Assembly (NCBI GenBank): GCA_023853785.1
Contig: JAJIRX010000880.1
Coordinates: forward strand, 1-64,000
Reading direction: 5' to 3'
Length of the DNA stretch: 64,000 nt
Origin: Psilocybe azurescens
Taxonomy: Eukaryota; Basidiomycota; Agaricomycetes; Agaricales; Agrocybaceae
Shown here: positions 1-11,576 of the stretch, in pieces
Position numbering within the stretch: position 1 is the first letter of the stretch
How the letters are laid out: each line of letters starts with the position of its first letter
Made by a program: the position numbers and the translations under genes
Notes under the pieces: model-generated
The model's input: only the letters and a program-made list of their open reading frames with translations
Database searches by the model: none
Told to the model about the DNA's origin: nothing

Positions 1-355
1 GTGTACTTTACAGTGCCCCCATATTCCGTTGGACTCCAACGGACTTTCACGGACCCAGCCAATTCCGATGAATCTGGCTGGACAGTCCATGGACGTCCAA
101 CGGATTCCGTTGGACTTGAAAAATTCGGTACCAGTCCAGTCAGAGTCGGCCAAATTCGGTCAAATTCTGGTCAAGTCACTTCAAGACAGAAAACAGGTGG
201 ACTGGCGGACTGTCCAGTCCGTTGGACTTCCAATGGACTTCCAATGGACTTCCACGGACTCTCAGCACTTAATTAGACCAGATCCAAGAGTGCTCTGTCC
301 AGTGGAGTCCAGTGGATATCCACTGGATGTCCACTGGACTCCACTGGACTGTTAT
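1..355. repeat. Left subterminal array of degenerate ~10-bp dyad word
   Basis: Dense short repeats of the form TTCCGTTGGAC, TTCCAATGGAC and CCACTGGACT, many of them self-complementary around the central TTGG/CCAA or CCATGG step. Open reading frames here are by-products of the repeat. Similar words lie at 7140-7400, so they look like subterminal motifs of element A, possibly transposase-binding arrays. Confidence 0.7.
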
Positions 356-517
356 GGTTAATTGCAGACTTTATTGAAGAAATCCAATTACCATATCCAG
401 AGAGGTTTTCAACTGCTATCTACCATAGTCTACATATACATGTTATATCTTTATATGCCATTTATTTAGCCTAGTCATCATCATCATTGCCATCTGCTTC
501 CAGCTGATCAGTGACTG

Positions 518-2879
518 TCACTCCTCTTTTTTAGCTTGTCGTTGGAGAACCTTCCTTGTGTGATAAGAAAGCATGGTATGTATAAACCAGTTATAGTTTT
601 GAGGTGTCATTCTCTTGAGAATGGAGTCAAAACCACCAAGCCATGCATTGAGTTGCTCACAGGCCTATTTCAGTTATACTATCAGTACATAAATAATTAC
701 AATGACTAGAAAGAATTTTACCTGAGTATTAAATGCCCGTTTTTGATATGTGGTCCCATCAGAAGCTGTTGCTGTTATGACTAAATTTGGAGCTGACCCA
801 TCTGTGGGAGCTGGATTACACCAAGTTCGACAAAGAATATCTGTTTTGCGATGATTCTGGTAATGATAACTGTCAACTATAAATCGTGTTGTTTGTGACC
901 ATTCATCCCAGTGACCTTGTGCAGCAATATGTTTAAGCACTGTACATGCTTTGTCAATGCAGATATAGTCAGGGCGTGATTCCTTTGTTGGATAAACTTT
1001 GTTTATAAAAGCCAGGATATTTGGATCTGACTCTGATCTTGCAAATTTTGCCCATGCCTCAACAACACCACATGGGAAACAGATTGTTTCAACACAATAA
1101 AAGTTGCAGGACCAAAATAGTGTTTTATTTTTTAAGTTCTGCAGGTGGCTGGTCATGTGGCTGATATTCATGCTCATGTTTTGGATTCCACTCTAAATTT
1201 TCTTGCTGACGGTTCAACATTCTCTTTGAGCCTGATAACCCTTCAGCAGAGTGATCAAGCTTGTATTTATTCCAAACATTTTGATGAGCTTCACAAGCCA
1301 TGGTAGAAGGAATTGAAGTGCCTGTACAATCTCTAACACGGCATCGATTGCCAAATTCATGTTCATGCACTTGACAAAAGCACCTCCTCGGTAATTTGCT
1401 AAATCAGATGTGCAACCATCATATGCACAATGCTAGATAATAATGTTAAATCTTACTATTATGGATCAGAATTTAAAAAAATACCTTTGTGCCATTAACC
1501 ATTCCATCAATTACCCGCATTGTTACATTCTGCATCTGAACTGAGTTCTGAGCAGCAGGATTATTAGAACCTGATTGCACTACTGTAGATGCTACCACAG
1601 GGTCAACACCAAGAACAGCAGAAGAGTCATTAGGGGTTGAAATTATATCTGATGTTGCTCGGTAGGGTTGGGAGCACTCAGCACAGGCATGACCCTTTGC
1701 TGGCTGAATGAGACCCTCATGACCCAAAACAGTAAAGGCTTCTTCTGTCACTTCATCTATTGACGCCACATCTCGGATAATAAAATCTATTCCAGACATC
1801 TCAGAAGCTTGCCGGATAGATTCATGTACAAAAGCAGCCTGAACTTGGCGACGGGAAAGTGTGACACAGTCAGTGCCATAGGTGTCATTGAAAAAATTGG
1901 CCCAACCAGATGTAGATGCATGGAGATGATATATTCCACTCAATACTGCTGCTGAAAACTTGCGATCTACCCAAAGGTTCCGTCCAACCTTAAGATAAAC
2001 TGCAGAGTTCAGAAAGAATTGCATAGCTTCTGTATTATCTGTTGCAGGTGTACGTTCATGATCTGCATAATAAATAGTCTTGCAGTTACTGCAAAATCCA
2101 GAGAGCAACTGGACATTCTGAAATACATCTATGCCTTTGATTAAAGTCACAGTTGGAATATCCCGAGGTCGGGTATTTTGTGTTAAAGAACACCGATTGC
2201 AATCTGATGTTAAACAGACAGATGAGTTTGGGCAAATAAGAAGGGCTGGTTGGATAGAATTATGTGATGTACGTTGCAAGGTACCTGTGAATTTCTGTCT
2301 TTGATTATATGGGTAGAGGCCCAAAACTGGTGAAAATTTGCTCAGTTTCACTGACAAAAGTGTAACATCTTGATTCCTGGTGGTTGCAGTCTCAATCAAA
2401 GATAATTCAGACTCTGAGAATAGAGTAACTGCATTATCAGGCCCAAGTTTTGCAATAATTGCACGGGCCAAACATTTAATCCATGATGTTGCCCTACATC
2501 CTGCATCCTGTTTAAAATGCAAAGAGAGTAGCTCTGTGTTGTTGGTCATGGACAGTAAAACTGTGATAACAGTTGGAAGTGATATTTTCTGACCAAAATT
2601 GTCGATGATAAAGTCACTGAAGTCTTTGAAAACCATGTCAGGAAAAGGAGCAGACTGGGTGCTTGCCATGACATGTGGAATCAACAGTAACACCAAGAAT
2701 GCCAGAGATAACTGTGATCTCAATGCAGTACAAGCAAGCAGATAAATCAGGGTCCCCAAATTGCTGAAAAGACCATCCAGACAAAAACAGAGCAACAGTG
2801 GTGATAGAATTTCGATACTACAAGTACAAAAAACACATGAGATATGAGAGGGTGGTGATACATTTGGGCAAGCTTCCAT
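518..2879 (-). CDS. KDZ-transposon-associated protein with CxC5/CxC6 cysteine clusters, likely a divergent transposase; two frameshifts
   Basis: Three exons are supported by splice sites: ~2879-1485, 1432-722 and 664-518 (stop). The start at 2669 (MASTQSAPF) is more likely than 2879, because the 70 residues before it are hydrophobic and unlike the family. Exon 1 has paired cysteines (CPNSSVC, CNRC, CSNC) followed by a YYADHERT-type stretch, as in CxC5. The ACAECSQPYR segment and exon 2 (HCAYDGCTSDLANYRGG, GNRCRVRDC) match CxC6. Exons 2-3 contain YICIDKAC, FIVDSYHYQNHR, CRTWCNPAP and ACEQLNAWLGG; the acidic residues in that order would fit an RNase H-type transposase core (inference). The reading frame breaks twice: an A4 run at 1376-1379 appears one base short and a T6 run at 1128-1133 one base long. 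I assign it to the KDZ-linked family from memory of such proteins in mushrooms. Confidence 0.75.
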
Positions 2880-2893
2880 GGTCAGTATACTTA

Positions 2894-4411
2894 CTACTTG
2901 CGCCCAGAATTTCCTGCTTTAGCAGAGGTTGACTTCTTGACTGCTGCTCCCTTCTTAGATGATGTCATCTGCTTGGATGTGCTGGCTGCTGGCATGCTTG
3001 CAGGTTCAGATGCCACTTTCATCACTGCTTTCTTTGTCTTCTTCAGCAAACCTCCCTTTGCACCCATGTGATCAACTCTGGGAAATGATAAGTCTTGAGG
3101 TTGGAACCCCACAATTCCACATCACTGAGGCGGTCTGGGTCATCCTGAAGCCATTTCTGCATTTCTGGATGCTTGTTTAAGAGCGGAAAGGTCTTGGACC
3201 AAGAGTCATGCCAGCTGGATCTGCCAACAAATAGACGCTGAATATCTGTTCCACTAGGCTTTCGTAGTATGACTGGCCAAGTTCCATCCTTCCAAAGTTG
3301 GGCAAATCTGGCCTCAGTCTCGAGGAAGCAAAGATAGCGGGCATAGTTTTCCTGGAGTGTCCCAGCATTACCAGTACGGTACATCTCAGGAGGGACATCG
3401 AGTGCATTGGCCATCTGAATTTGCTCAGTGGTCAAGGCCATCTTGACTGGGCCATGAGACTGGACCAGAGCAACAGGTGCAACAAACTGACTTGCGTTGG
3501 CAACTACAAGCCCTGCATTTGTAGATAACATGCCAGCAGCTGAGAGGCTAATGACACTGGATGAGGCAGTTGGCAAACTGAAGTTGCTCTGTGGGTAATG
3601 TCATTAAAATCAATATTTGGATAAGAAAATAAAGGTAAACATACCAAAAGAACATGAAGGACTGGCTTGTCATTTTCTACTTGCCAGGTAATTTCTTCGT
3701 CTCCATCAGCTGAGGTAATCTCCTCAAATGGGCCCAAAAGATCCCAGACAATGTTATGAACAAATATAATATATTCTTTGAGAATGTAAGCATAGATTTA
3801 CCAATTAAGATAAATATGACATACCGGAGTTCTTGATGGTAGGCAATTTCTTGGCCAGAGCCTCAAAAGAGGCTTAGACATGTGATAGATGGGCATAATC
3901 CTTTGAAAATTTGGAGGTGTCTGGGTTGGCACAACAAAGGCAGGGTTTTCACTTGAAATGAAGATCATGACCTGGCCTTTCTGAGGCAAAGCGGGCAGCT
4001 TGGCCACAGGATCATCACCAAACTCATAGGTATTCCCTATAGCGTTACCACGTGCAAAACCACCTCAAAGCAAAAGTTTTAATTAAAATAAATTAATATA
4101 GTGATAAACATACCAATAATTTTGCTGGCACCTTGGAGCTGGTCAAGACTGACATGCAGGGCTAAAATTGACAGATAAATAAGGAAATCAATTTTGACTT
4201 ATATCAGTTTACTCACCCTCAGGTTCTGTCTCCTCAATTGTATTTGCCATTGCAGCAGTTGAAATCCGAGCAGCAGGAAGAGCATCAACTCCATGCATTT
4301 CCACATCACTGGAAACTTGTCCATCCTTGCTCTCAATCTCGCTTTCACCTGAATCTTTGCCCTTAACCTCAACCTCATGCTCATGCTCAACCTCGTCCTT
4401 ACTCTCACTCT

Positions 4412-4456
<45 letters not shown>

Positions 4457-5495
4457 CCTTGCCCTCAGCCACAGCCTGCTCCAAACCTTCTCCATCCTTG
4501 CTGCTATCCTCTCCACTACCACTTTCAGCCTGAGCTTCACCCTGGATCTGACCATCATCTCCACTGTCACTTCCACTCTCAGTCTCATTCTCACCATCAC
4601 TGATAGCTCTGGCTTTACCCTTGCTCTTGTCTTTCTCATTCACCTTATCTGGCTCCTCCTCCGCATCCTCACTCTCCACCTCTTCTTCCTGAACTTCAGA
4701 GACACGCTGACGAGTGAAAGGCTTTCGGACAGTAGTGTCCTCAGTCCTGAATGACATGGGAATAAACTGATAAATAATTAAAAATGATATCACAATGAAA
4801 AATTCCTACAGAGTGAGATTGGCAGCTACAGAAGATGCTAGAATTGCCTCTTTAACAGGCTTAGGAGGTGGAGCCTTTGCAACCCCGCTATCCTTAAGAA
4901 CACTCTCCGTCCTAGATGAAATTGATAAGTAACTAAAAATAATAAAATAGGAAATATTCTTACAGAGTAAGATGTCCTGTTGCTTTTTCAGCTGCAGCCT
5001 TGGCAGGTTTGCCACTAGATTTCCTAATAATAAGAATATATTTGAGTACACAGCTATATTAATTTAGAAAACAAAAAGAAGTAGAAAAATGCATGGATTA
5101 GGCCATACTGGCAGACCTCTACAGGTCATGACGTATAGAGACACCCATAGACATGAGATCATAATCCATGCATTTACCAGTTGAAAAATACATACACATT
5201 CCCCTTTTTGCTGCACGTTTCCTGTCAACAAATTTATTTTAGCAGCAAATTCAGGAATATTTTATTTTTCTTACTTGTTTTGCTTGACTGGCTTGCCCTT
5301 GATACCAACAGATTCACCTTCACCAATCACACCATCAGTCTCCTCTTCTTCATCCCCAACAGCAACCTTCTTGGCAGGTGGTGCAGCAGAGGCATCAACA
5401 GCAGATGCAGCCCTGGCCCGCTTTCTGGTGCTTCTACGAGTCTTGGGAGGGGAGTTAGGGACAGTAGCAGTGTTCTTGGAAGCTTTGGGAGGCAT
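2894..5495 (-). pseudogene. Decayed multi-exon companion gene of element A, conserved hypothetical of unknown function
   Basis: The start is MPPKASKNTATVPNSPPKT at 5495, followed by a basic Ala/Pro-rich tail (KTRRSTRKRARAA). Short exons follow (around 5030-4970 and 4915-4802), then a long acidic exon (about 4750-4209) with a Gly-Glu repeat. A conserved C-terminal part includes KLPALPQKGQVMIFISSENP, GPFEEITSADGDEEITWQV and ELWGSNLKTYHFPELITWV, and the protein ends in a Lys/Ser-rich tail. Exons are joined by GT-AG introns of about 50 nt. It is broken in at least three places: a run of four A at 3906-3909 and a run of three T at 3057-3059 each look one base short, and an in-frame TAA sits at 3874-3876. 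I recognise the pattern as a repeated mushroom hypothetical family but know no function. It is only 15 bp from the CxC gene, on the same strand, so it probably belongs to the same element. Confidence 0.6.
4377..4480. repeat. CTCACC hexamer microsatellite inside the acidic exon
   Basis: Roughly nine CTCACC units at 4400-4455. On the minus strand they encode alternating Gly-Glu within the acidic exon of the 2894-5495 gene. Being a multiple of six, length changes keep the frame. Confidence 0.8.
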
Positions 5496-5741
5496 AGTAA
5501 GGAGGCTAGGTCACTAGGATGAGCTTAGATGGTGGTGGATGAAGGAAGAGATAACAGATCATGCAACTTGTCAAGTTGGGCAGACATTACATAAGCCCTT
5601 TCTCACCGGAAACTGCTGTTCTCAAAAATATTCTAAGTCCAACCTGACGAAAATTTCTGTTTTATGCTAAACCAGACATTCTGAGAGCTTGAAAATAGTA
5701 GATAACAAAGCTAACTACAACATGTATGTATAGGAAAGTAA

Positions 5742-6540
5742 CTACACTACGAAATTGGACAGGGTGGGTGTGAAACAGAGGGCAATGGCACTACAAAAGG
5801 GGATGGGGTGGGTGTGGTATGCAAAGCGGAAGGCAACAGCACTACATAAGGGGACAGGGTGGATGTAGTATATAAAACAGAAGGCAATGGCACTACATAA
5901 GGGGACAGGGTGGGTGTAGTACGCAAAACAGAAGGCAATGGCACTATGAAATGGGACAGGATGGGTGGGACATGCAAAACTGAGGGCAATGGCACTGTCA
6001 AAGGGCATGGGGTGGCTGCCGCATGTGAAATGGGGGCAGGTGACGATCCGAAGGGGATGGGATGGGTACTGTATGCGAAACGGAGGGTGACGGCCGTCCA
6101 AGAGGGCACGGTGCGCTGTCGCATGCGGCGGGGGATGACGATCCAAAGGGGGCAGGGACGGGTGCTGTATGCGAAACGGAGGGCACGGGATGCTGTCGCA
6201 TGCGAAACGGCCGGGGGGATGACGATCCAAAGGGGGCAGGGACGGGTGCCGTATGCTAAACGGAGGGCACGGGATGCTGTCGCATGCAAAACGGGAGGGG
6301 GGTGACGATCCGATGGGGAAGGGACGGGTATCGCATGCGAAACGGAGGGTGACGGCCGTCCGAGAGGGCACGGTGCGCTGTCGCATGCAAAACGGCGGGG
6401 GGATGACGATCCGAAGGGGGCAGGGACAGGTACCGTATGCTAAACGGAGGGTGGCCGTCCGAGAGGGCACGGTGAGCTGTCGCATGAGAAACAGGGGGGG
6501 ATGGCACTGTGAAACGAGGGTCAGTGAATGCAGAACGTAA
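5742..6540. repeat. Complex GC-rich minisatellite
   Basis: A recurring block of roughly 60-75 bp holds GCGAAACGGAGGG, GTGCGCTGTCGCATGC and GATGACGATCCGAAGGGG words. It begins as a shorter AT-richer version (units around GGGACAGGGTGGGTGTAGTA, 5790-5960) and becomes strongly GC-rich after 6000. Open frames on both strands (up to 247 codons) are repeat artefacts. It lies inside element A. Confidence 0.8.
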
Positions 6541-7139
6541 AGAGGAGAGGGGGCTCACGGGCAGCGCTGGCTCCGACTCAGCAAGGTATGGGATCCCAAA
6601 AGCATGCGCGCTGGGCGCTGTTGGTGAATCGGCAGGCGACGGGCATTCGAAAGCGTGGGCGCTGGGCGCCGCTCACGTATTGGCGAGTGTTGCGAGCCCC
6701 ATGCAGGTCCGCTGGGGGGGAAACCTACTGGGTAATCCGTTAGCGGCCGACTCGTTCTGACAGGGGGCGGATGACTTACCGGTGGGGCCCACCACACTCG
6801 TTCCTTGCCGTGAACAGCCGCCCTCACGCAATGAGGGGGGGGGAGGGGAAAGGTGGGTGGTGGTGGGGGAAAAGATGAAGGGTGGGAAGAAATTAATCCG
6901 TGCCACAGGTTCACAAACATTTGAGTCATGTGACTTTGAATGTGTCACATCGGACTGCTCACCCTGCAGACTGAACAAAATACAGAATTCTGTTGATAAG
7001 GACCATATACACTCAGAAAAATATATCAGTCTATTGACTCTATACTCTCTACTGTGTTCTATGTGTGATAACTCTTTCATTGATCTAAGTTTTATTTTTC
7101 TATTAATATTTTCTTTTTATTAATACTAATATGAACAAC
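6541..7139. other. Element A 3' module: GGTGG patch and GACTGAACAAAATAC word
   Basis: No gene is visible. A G-rich stretch (about 6830-6890) with GGTGGTGG is followed by CACCCTGCAGACTGAACAAAATAC (the last 15 bases at 6969-6983) and an AT-rich spacer to the right array. The same order occurs at 17075-17340 in element B, and the word recurs at 18097-18111. Confidence 0.55.
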
Positions 7140-7545
7140 CCTCTGCTTGCTGTCCGTTGGAATTCCGTTGGACTTCCGTTGGACTTCCATTGGACTTCCA
7201 TTGGACTTCCATTGGACTTCTGTTGGACTTCCATTGGACTTCTGTTGGTCTTGTCTGTTGGAATTCCAATGGTCATGTCCAGTGGGATTCCGATGGACTT
7301 CCGTTGGTCCTGTCTGGTCATTTCCGTTGGACTTTGACTGCTGGTTTGGCATTATTCCAGTGGACAGTCCACCCGGACAGTCCGTTGGACTTGTAGTCCG
7401 GTCGGACATTCACCGGAATCTCACCGGAATCTCACCGGAAAATTTCAGCAGTCCTAGACCAGAAAAATTGTCATTCTAAATATAGAAAGTCCGACGGAGT
7501 CCGACCGGAGTCCGACCAAAAAATGGGGGGCTGTGTAAAGACCTC
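7140..7545. repeat. Right subterminal array and end of element A
   Basis: About 20 copies of TTCCNTTGGAC-like words (7150-7400), then CACCGGAATCT repeats and TCCGACCGGAG repeats. They end at GGGGGGCTGTGTAAAGACCTC (last base 7545), the minus-strand form of the GAGGTCTTTAC terminus also seen at 17666 and 22025. Confidence 0.7.
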
Positions 7546-7889
7546 CTTTCTATCATTCTCCGAAACCCCATCTTTTATTTCACTTCCATCTTTTATGATA
7601 CATCTTTCGATGAATGCTTGATCTGTTTCTTCTATTCTTATATACATCTGCTGATGAACATTCAAACGTGTTTCAACTTGCTGTACGGTTCATAGTATTT
7701 ATACCAGGAAGGATCCACTATATTCTTTAGCTAGTTCTTGAGAATCCAACCTGCTTAACCTGCTCAACTCGAACTTGAACTTGTTCTTGTACACGATTGG
7801 TGGTTAGATTACGCACACTGCGTGACTCTAACTTGAAATCATAACAAAAGAACTAGCTTCTCACTCTACCATACTGCTTTGTCCACAAG

Positions 7890-7902
7890 TGGTATCGGGA
7901 GC
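7890..7902 (+). other. Primer-binding-site-like sequence of the Gypsy fragment
   Basis: TGGTATCGGGAGC resembles the TGGTATCAGAGC primer-binding site widely used by LTR retrotransposons. Its place just after LTR-like sequence and before gag fits that role. Confidence 0.5.
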
Positions 7903-8099
7903 TTGAACCAGACACCACGACATCTCGAGGCAGAACCTTCTCCGCAAACTACAACACCGACAACAGTGGTGAACGAACGCCTACATCAGACGTTCAACCC
8001 ACTACCTGAACTCCAGGACTATCGTCAGGAGAAGAATACTTCACAGACGCCTCTGAACCCTCTGAACCCTCTGAAAACTCTGAACCAAACGAAACACAA

Positions 8100-8849
8100 A
8101 TGGTTGACCAAATGGCAATTGACACCCCGAAGACAAGGGAACTCTCTCTTAACAAATCTATGCCCTTCAACGGTGAACGGTTTAAAAGCAAGAAATTCCT
8201 TCAAGAATGTATCCTCTATATGGGGATCAATAAGGACATCTACAACACTGAACCAAAGCAAATTGTGTTCATGCTCTCTTTCATGCAAGAAGGGAACACG
8301 GTCGTTTGGAAACAACAATTCGTCCAGAACAAATTAAACCTTGACACGGGGGACATTGACTTACTAACATACAAGGAATTTATCGACAAATTTATCGACA
8401 AATTCCAGAAGACATTCAAGCCAGAAGAAGAAGACATCAATGCATTAGACAAATTAAAAATGCTTCGACAAAAGAACCTGACCGCCCGAACAACTAGTAA
8501 CTAAGTTAAAACTACTGGTTGGAGAGGCGGGGATGACAAACGACTCCGGCACCGCAAGCCAAGAAAGGACCCCTTTGCAATGGACGTCAATGTCATGACC
8601 ACTGAAGAACGAACAAACCTTATGAAAAAGGGGGCTTGTTTTAGATGCAAACAGCCAGGACATCTTGCTGTGGATTGCCCTCAGAAGAAGAACAACAACC
8701 CCTTCTTACCAAAGGAATTACCAAAGAAGAAATGGACACCCAAGGACCTTCATGCCCATATCCGGGAGCTGAACACGGAGGAGAGAGAAGAACTTGCAAG
8801 TTTGGCAATGGGAAACCAGGAGGAGAAAAGCAACACTGAGGATTTTTAA
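8100..8849 (+). pseudogene. Gypsy Gag remnant with CCHC zinc knuckle
   Basis: Two frames make up this remnant. The first, 8100-8504, reads MVDQMAIDTPKTRELSLNK and has the Gag features FNGERFKSKKFLQECILYMG and YKEFIDKFIDKFQKTFK. After a stop at 8504, a second frame carries the knuckle CFRCKQPGHLAVDC (around 8636-8680) and the usual Lys/Glu-rich tail ending at 8849. The stretch between the two is shorter than in intact Gag proteins, so part of the middle is probably deleted. Gag packages element RNA; this copy cannot be functional as read. Confidence 0.75.
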
Positions 8850-9299
8850 AACAGAGAACCGAATTGATGTTGGTCTCTCCACAATTAGGCATCTATTCTG
8901 TATTTATGGCTACGCTCGAGAATAAATCTATGCATTTACCGATTTCATTCTCTGCTATAAAAACGGAAAGCCACAAATCCAGTACTTCTCACTCCCCACA
9001 TATTCCCTAGGACTGGAGGGATTGAGAAAGGGAGTGAAGGGAATAGAGGAATAGAGGGAATAGAGGGGATTGAAGAGGGAATGAAGGAATTGGAGAGGGA
9101 ATGGAGGGGAATGATGGGGAATGATGGGGAATAGAGTTATTTATAGCCAATACAGTAATAAAGTGGAATTCCCATGGCTTGAAGCTGAGTAAAAACAATT
9201 TCCCACACCTTTAGGCTGAATATAAAAATAGATTTATACAGTTACCACTACTATCATACATATACTATACACTGCTTATATAATCTACCCTGTATCATT

Positions 9300-10015
9300 G
9301 GATTCCAACTAGAATATTTCAATCTATCAATCTTAGTGTAAATTCATGAGTGCAATATAATATATTAATAACTATATACTACATTATTATCTACATGCAA
9401 AGTCCATTGTAACAAAATAAAATAAAAATAAAAACATAACAGAGTAAAAAGATGGGCAGGAGGGTATATACTGGGGTTAAATGAACAAACAAACACATAA
9501 ATGTAAAAGAAAATGAGAGAACAAAAGAAAAAAAGTGAAAAAAATTTTAAAAAGGGTGGTGGACAGGTGGTTGTATCAGTCATACATGCCGTTGTCGTGG
9601 GCGTGGTACGCATCTGCTGTACGTGTCGTCGTCCTTGCAGCCATTGTGTCCGTTGTGGCCATCATGTGTGGCCGTTGTACTCGGGTGTCGACATGTTGTC
9701 GTTGTCATCTTTGCGGCTGTTGTGGGTGCCGTACGTGGGTGTCATACTTGGTGTTGTGTGTGTCATTGTCGTGGCCGCCATGCGTGTCGTACATGTCATG
9801 GTACGCATCCTGCATGCCGTTGTCGTTGTCCCTACGTGTCGTGTCCGCTTTCGTACGTACTGTTGTTGTACCGTACACGTTGCATGTGTCGTGGTACGTG
9901 CAGTACGTACGCGTACGCCATCGGTCTATATGAGAAAGAGGGGGAGGGTTAGTGGCGGCGGTGGGTGGGGTTTGCGACTTACTTCGTGTCACAGCTGCGT
10001 TCACATCGCCTCGTT
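9300..10015. repeat. AT-rich plus GTC-rich core, copy 1
   Basis: Starts with an AT-rich lead (TTAGTGTAAATTCATGAGTG, TAATATATTAATAACTATA) and an A-rich stretch. The body is built from GTCGT/GTACGTGTCGT words, and the tail is GGTTAGTGGCGGCGG (about 9947-9961). The same order recurs at 10230 and 20320, and partly at 15400 and, inverted, at 22080-22760. The long plus-strand frames here are rich in Val/Arg/Cys from the repeat and are not convincing proteins. Confidence 0.7.
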
Positions 10016-10019
10016 ACCT

Positions 10020-11345
10020 GCTCGCATATGTAAATGTTCAAAAATTAACTTTGATAGGTGGACTCCAGGTGGACTCCAAATAATTCCACTTGAGTCCAAC
10101 TGTAGTCCAGGTGGAGTTCAATTAGAATCCACCTGGACTCCAGATGGACTCCAGTTGGAGTTTCAACTTTAACTTCACATAAAATGAAATGGAATCCAGT
10201 TGGATTTCAACTGGAATATATTAGTCTTTTAATCTTAGTGTAAATTCATGAGCATAATATAATATATTAATAGCTATGTACTACATTATTAGTTGTGAGA
10301 TCCATCATTGAAACAAAAAAACAAAACAAAAACATAACAGACAAAAAGCTGGGCAGGAGCATATGTACTTGGATTAAATGAATGAACAAACATATAAATG
10401 TAAAACAAAAGAGAAAGAGAAAACAAAAAAAAAACGAAAAAAAGTGAAAAAGAAGTAAAAATGAAAAAAAGGGGGCGGGAGGGTGATCATATCGGTCGTA
10501 GCCCCGCCGAACGTGTCGGTCGAGTCGTACGCGCCATCGTTGTCGTGGCCATGGTACGCGTCCGCCGTACACGTTGTCGCCCTCGTCTTTGTGGCCGCTG
10601 CGTCCGTCGCACGCGTTGTGGTTGTCGTCACGTGGCCCCGTCCGTTGTGGTTGTCGTACGTGTCGTCATCGTCGTCGTGGCCGTCGTGACGTCGCCGTGG
10701 CCGTCGTGCATGCAGCCGTTCGCGTTGTACGTGTCGCGGTACGTGCCGTGCATGTTGTTGTTGCTGTCGGTATGTGTCGTGGTACGTGCCGTGCGCGTTG
10801 TTGTTGTTGTTGTCGGTACGTGTCGTGCCCGCCATTGTACGTGCTGTCGTCGTACTGTACGTGTTGCAGTACATGCCGTACATACGCTGGCGTCATCGTC
10901 GTCCTATATCAAAAAGGAGGGGGGGGGCGGTTAGTGGCGGCGGTATGTGGGATTCGCGACTTACGTGGTGTCGCGGCCTCGTTCGTCGCCTCCCCTCGTT
11001 CCGCCTCGTGCCCCACCCACCTCGCTTTACCTCGTACCTCAATCCCCACCCCCCTCGTTCCCCATCGGTCCGGTGTTGCTGTTGTTGTTGTCGTATCGCT
11101 GCACGCGTGTACGGTGTCGTCACCATCGTACACGGATGCGTTATCGTCGTGCATGGCCTCAGTTGGTGGTGATGCGATGCATGTCGGGTTGGGTTGGCGG
11201 GTGCCTGGCTCCGACTGACAACAGCGAGGGTGGTGAGGGCACGCACGACGGCGGCAGCGGGGTGGTGGTGGTTGGAGGAAGAGGTGGGGTGGTTGGAGTA
11301 ACCAACGGACCGACGTGGCAACCAAAAGTCACGCACGTGACATTG
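10020..11345. repeat. AT-rich plus GTC-rich core, copy 2
   Basis: Closely parallels 20090-21500. Both start with CATATGTAAATGTTCAAAAA and GGTGGACTCC words, pass through the A-rich and CGTCGTCGTGGCC blocks and the GGTTAGTGGCGGCGG tail, and share the CTGGCTCCGAC...ACAACAGCGAGG module. Both close with ACCAACGGACCGACGTGGCA and GCCGAGAATTGCCGAG. This is a recent duplication by transposition or recombination. Confidence 0.75.
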
Positions 11346-11576
11346 TTCACAGTTGCCGAGAATTGCCGAGCGATAACATTAAATTATGAGTCCGTTTATG
11401 GTTCCGTTTTCGGTTCCGTTCCGGGCTATTCCGTTCAATTCCGCCGGAATTGATATTAAATAAAATAACAGGGCCTTGTGCCATATTTTGCTCTCATTCT
11501 GCAGCGGAATAGCGGATTCCGCAGCGGACTCCGGCGGACTCCGGCCGGGAATATGTGGGGGACACAAAAGCCCTCC

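Larger units (their letters stand above)
1..7545. mobile_element. Element A: putative KDZ-type DNA transposon with coding capacity
   Basis: The left end reads GTGTACTTTACAGTGCCCCC and the right end, read on the minus strand, starts GGAGGTCTTTACACAGCCCC. Both run directly into arrays of a TTCCGTTGGAC-like word. Between them lie the minus-strand KDZ-linked CxC gene (518-2879) and a decayed companion gene (2894-5495). The right part (about 6830-7135) holds a GGTGG-rich patch followed by the word GACTGAACAAAATAC. The same order is found just inside the right end of element B, which ties the two together. The target duplication cannot be checked because the left flank lies outside the window; the 8 bases after the right end are CTTTCTAT. 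The pairing of these two ends is inferred from their type and position, since the terminal match is imperfect. Confidence 0.5.
7546..8979 (+). mobile_element. Gypsy-type LTR retrotransposon fragment, cut on both sides
   Basis: It contains an LTR tail (to about 7846 or 7886), a primer-binding-site-like TGGTATCGGGAGC (7890-7902), a Gag region with a CCHC knuckle (8100-8849) and the first codons of a Pol-like frame (about 8880-8979). Pol stops abruptly at the left end of element C (8980), and the LTR is cut on the left by the right end of element A (7545). Both DNA elements therefore appear to have landed in it. The LTR words TTAGCTAGTTCTTGAGAATC and ATAACA are shared with the solo LTRs at 13691 and 53582. 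Confidence 0.7.
8980..11575. mobile_element. Element C: transposase-less element with GTACTT...CCCCACATATTCCC ends
   Basis: The left end CAGTACTTCTCACTCCCCAC-ATATTCCC (8980) and the right end read on minus, GAGGGCTTTTGTGTCCCCCA-CATATTCCC (from 11575), match as terminal inverted repeats. The left end runs into a GGAATAGAGGGAATGA-type array (9010-9130), the right end into CGGACTCCGG words (11510-11550). Inside are two copies of the AT-rich/GTC-rich core. There is no clear 8-bp target duplication (CACAAATC against CTCAAAAT), possibly because a hairpin repeat abuts the right side. Confidence 0.55.

Noticed and set aside
1..355. Telomeric or centromeric satellite at the window start
   Set aside because: No TTAGGG-type repeat; the words recur at the ends of several elements and fit subterminal arrays.
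2667..2879. Hydrophobic N-terminus as a signal peptide of the CxC protein
   Set aside because: More likely upstream sequence; the family-like reading starts at MASTQSAPF.
5742..6485. 247-codon minus-strand frame
   Set aside because: Translation of the minisatellite; Pro/Ser/Ala repeats without domain features.
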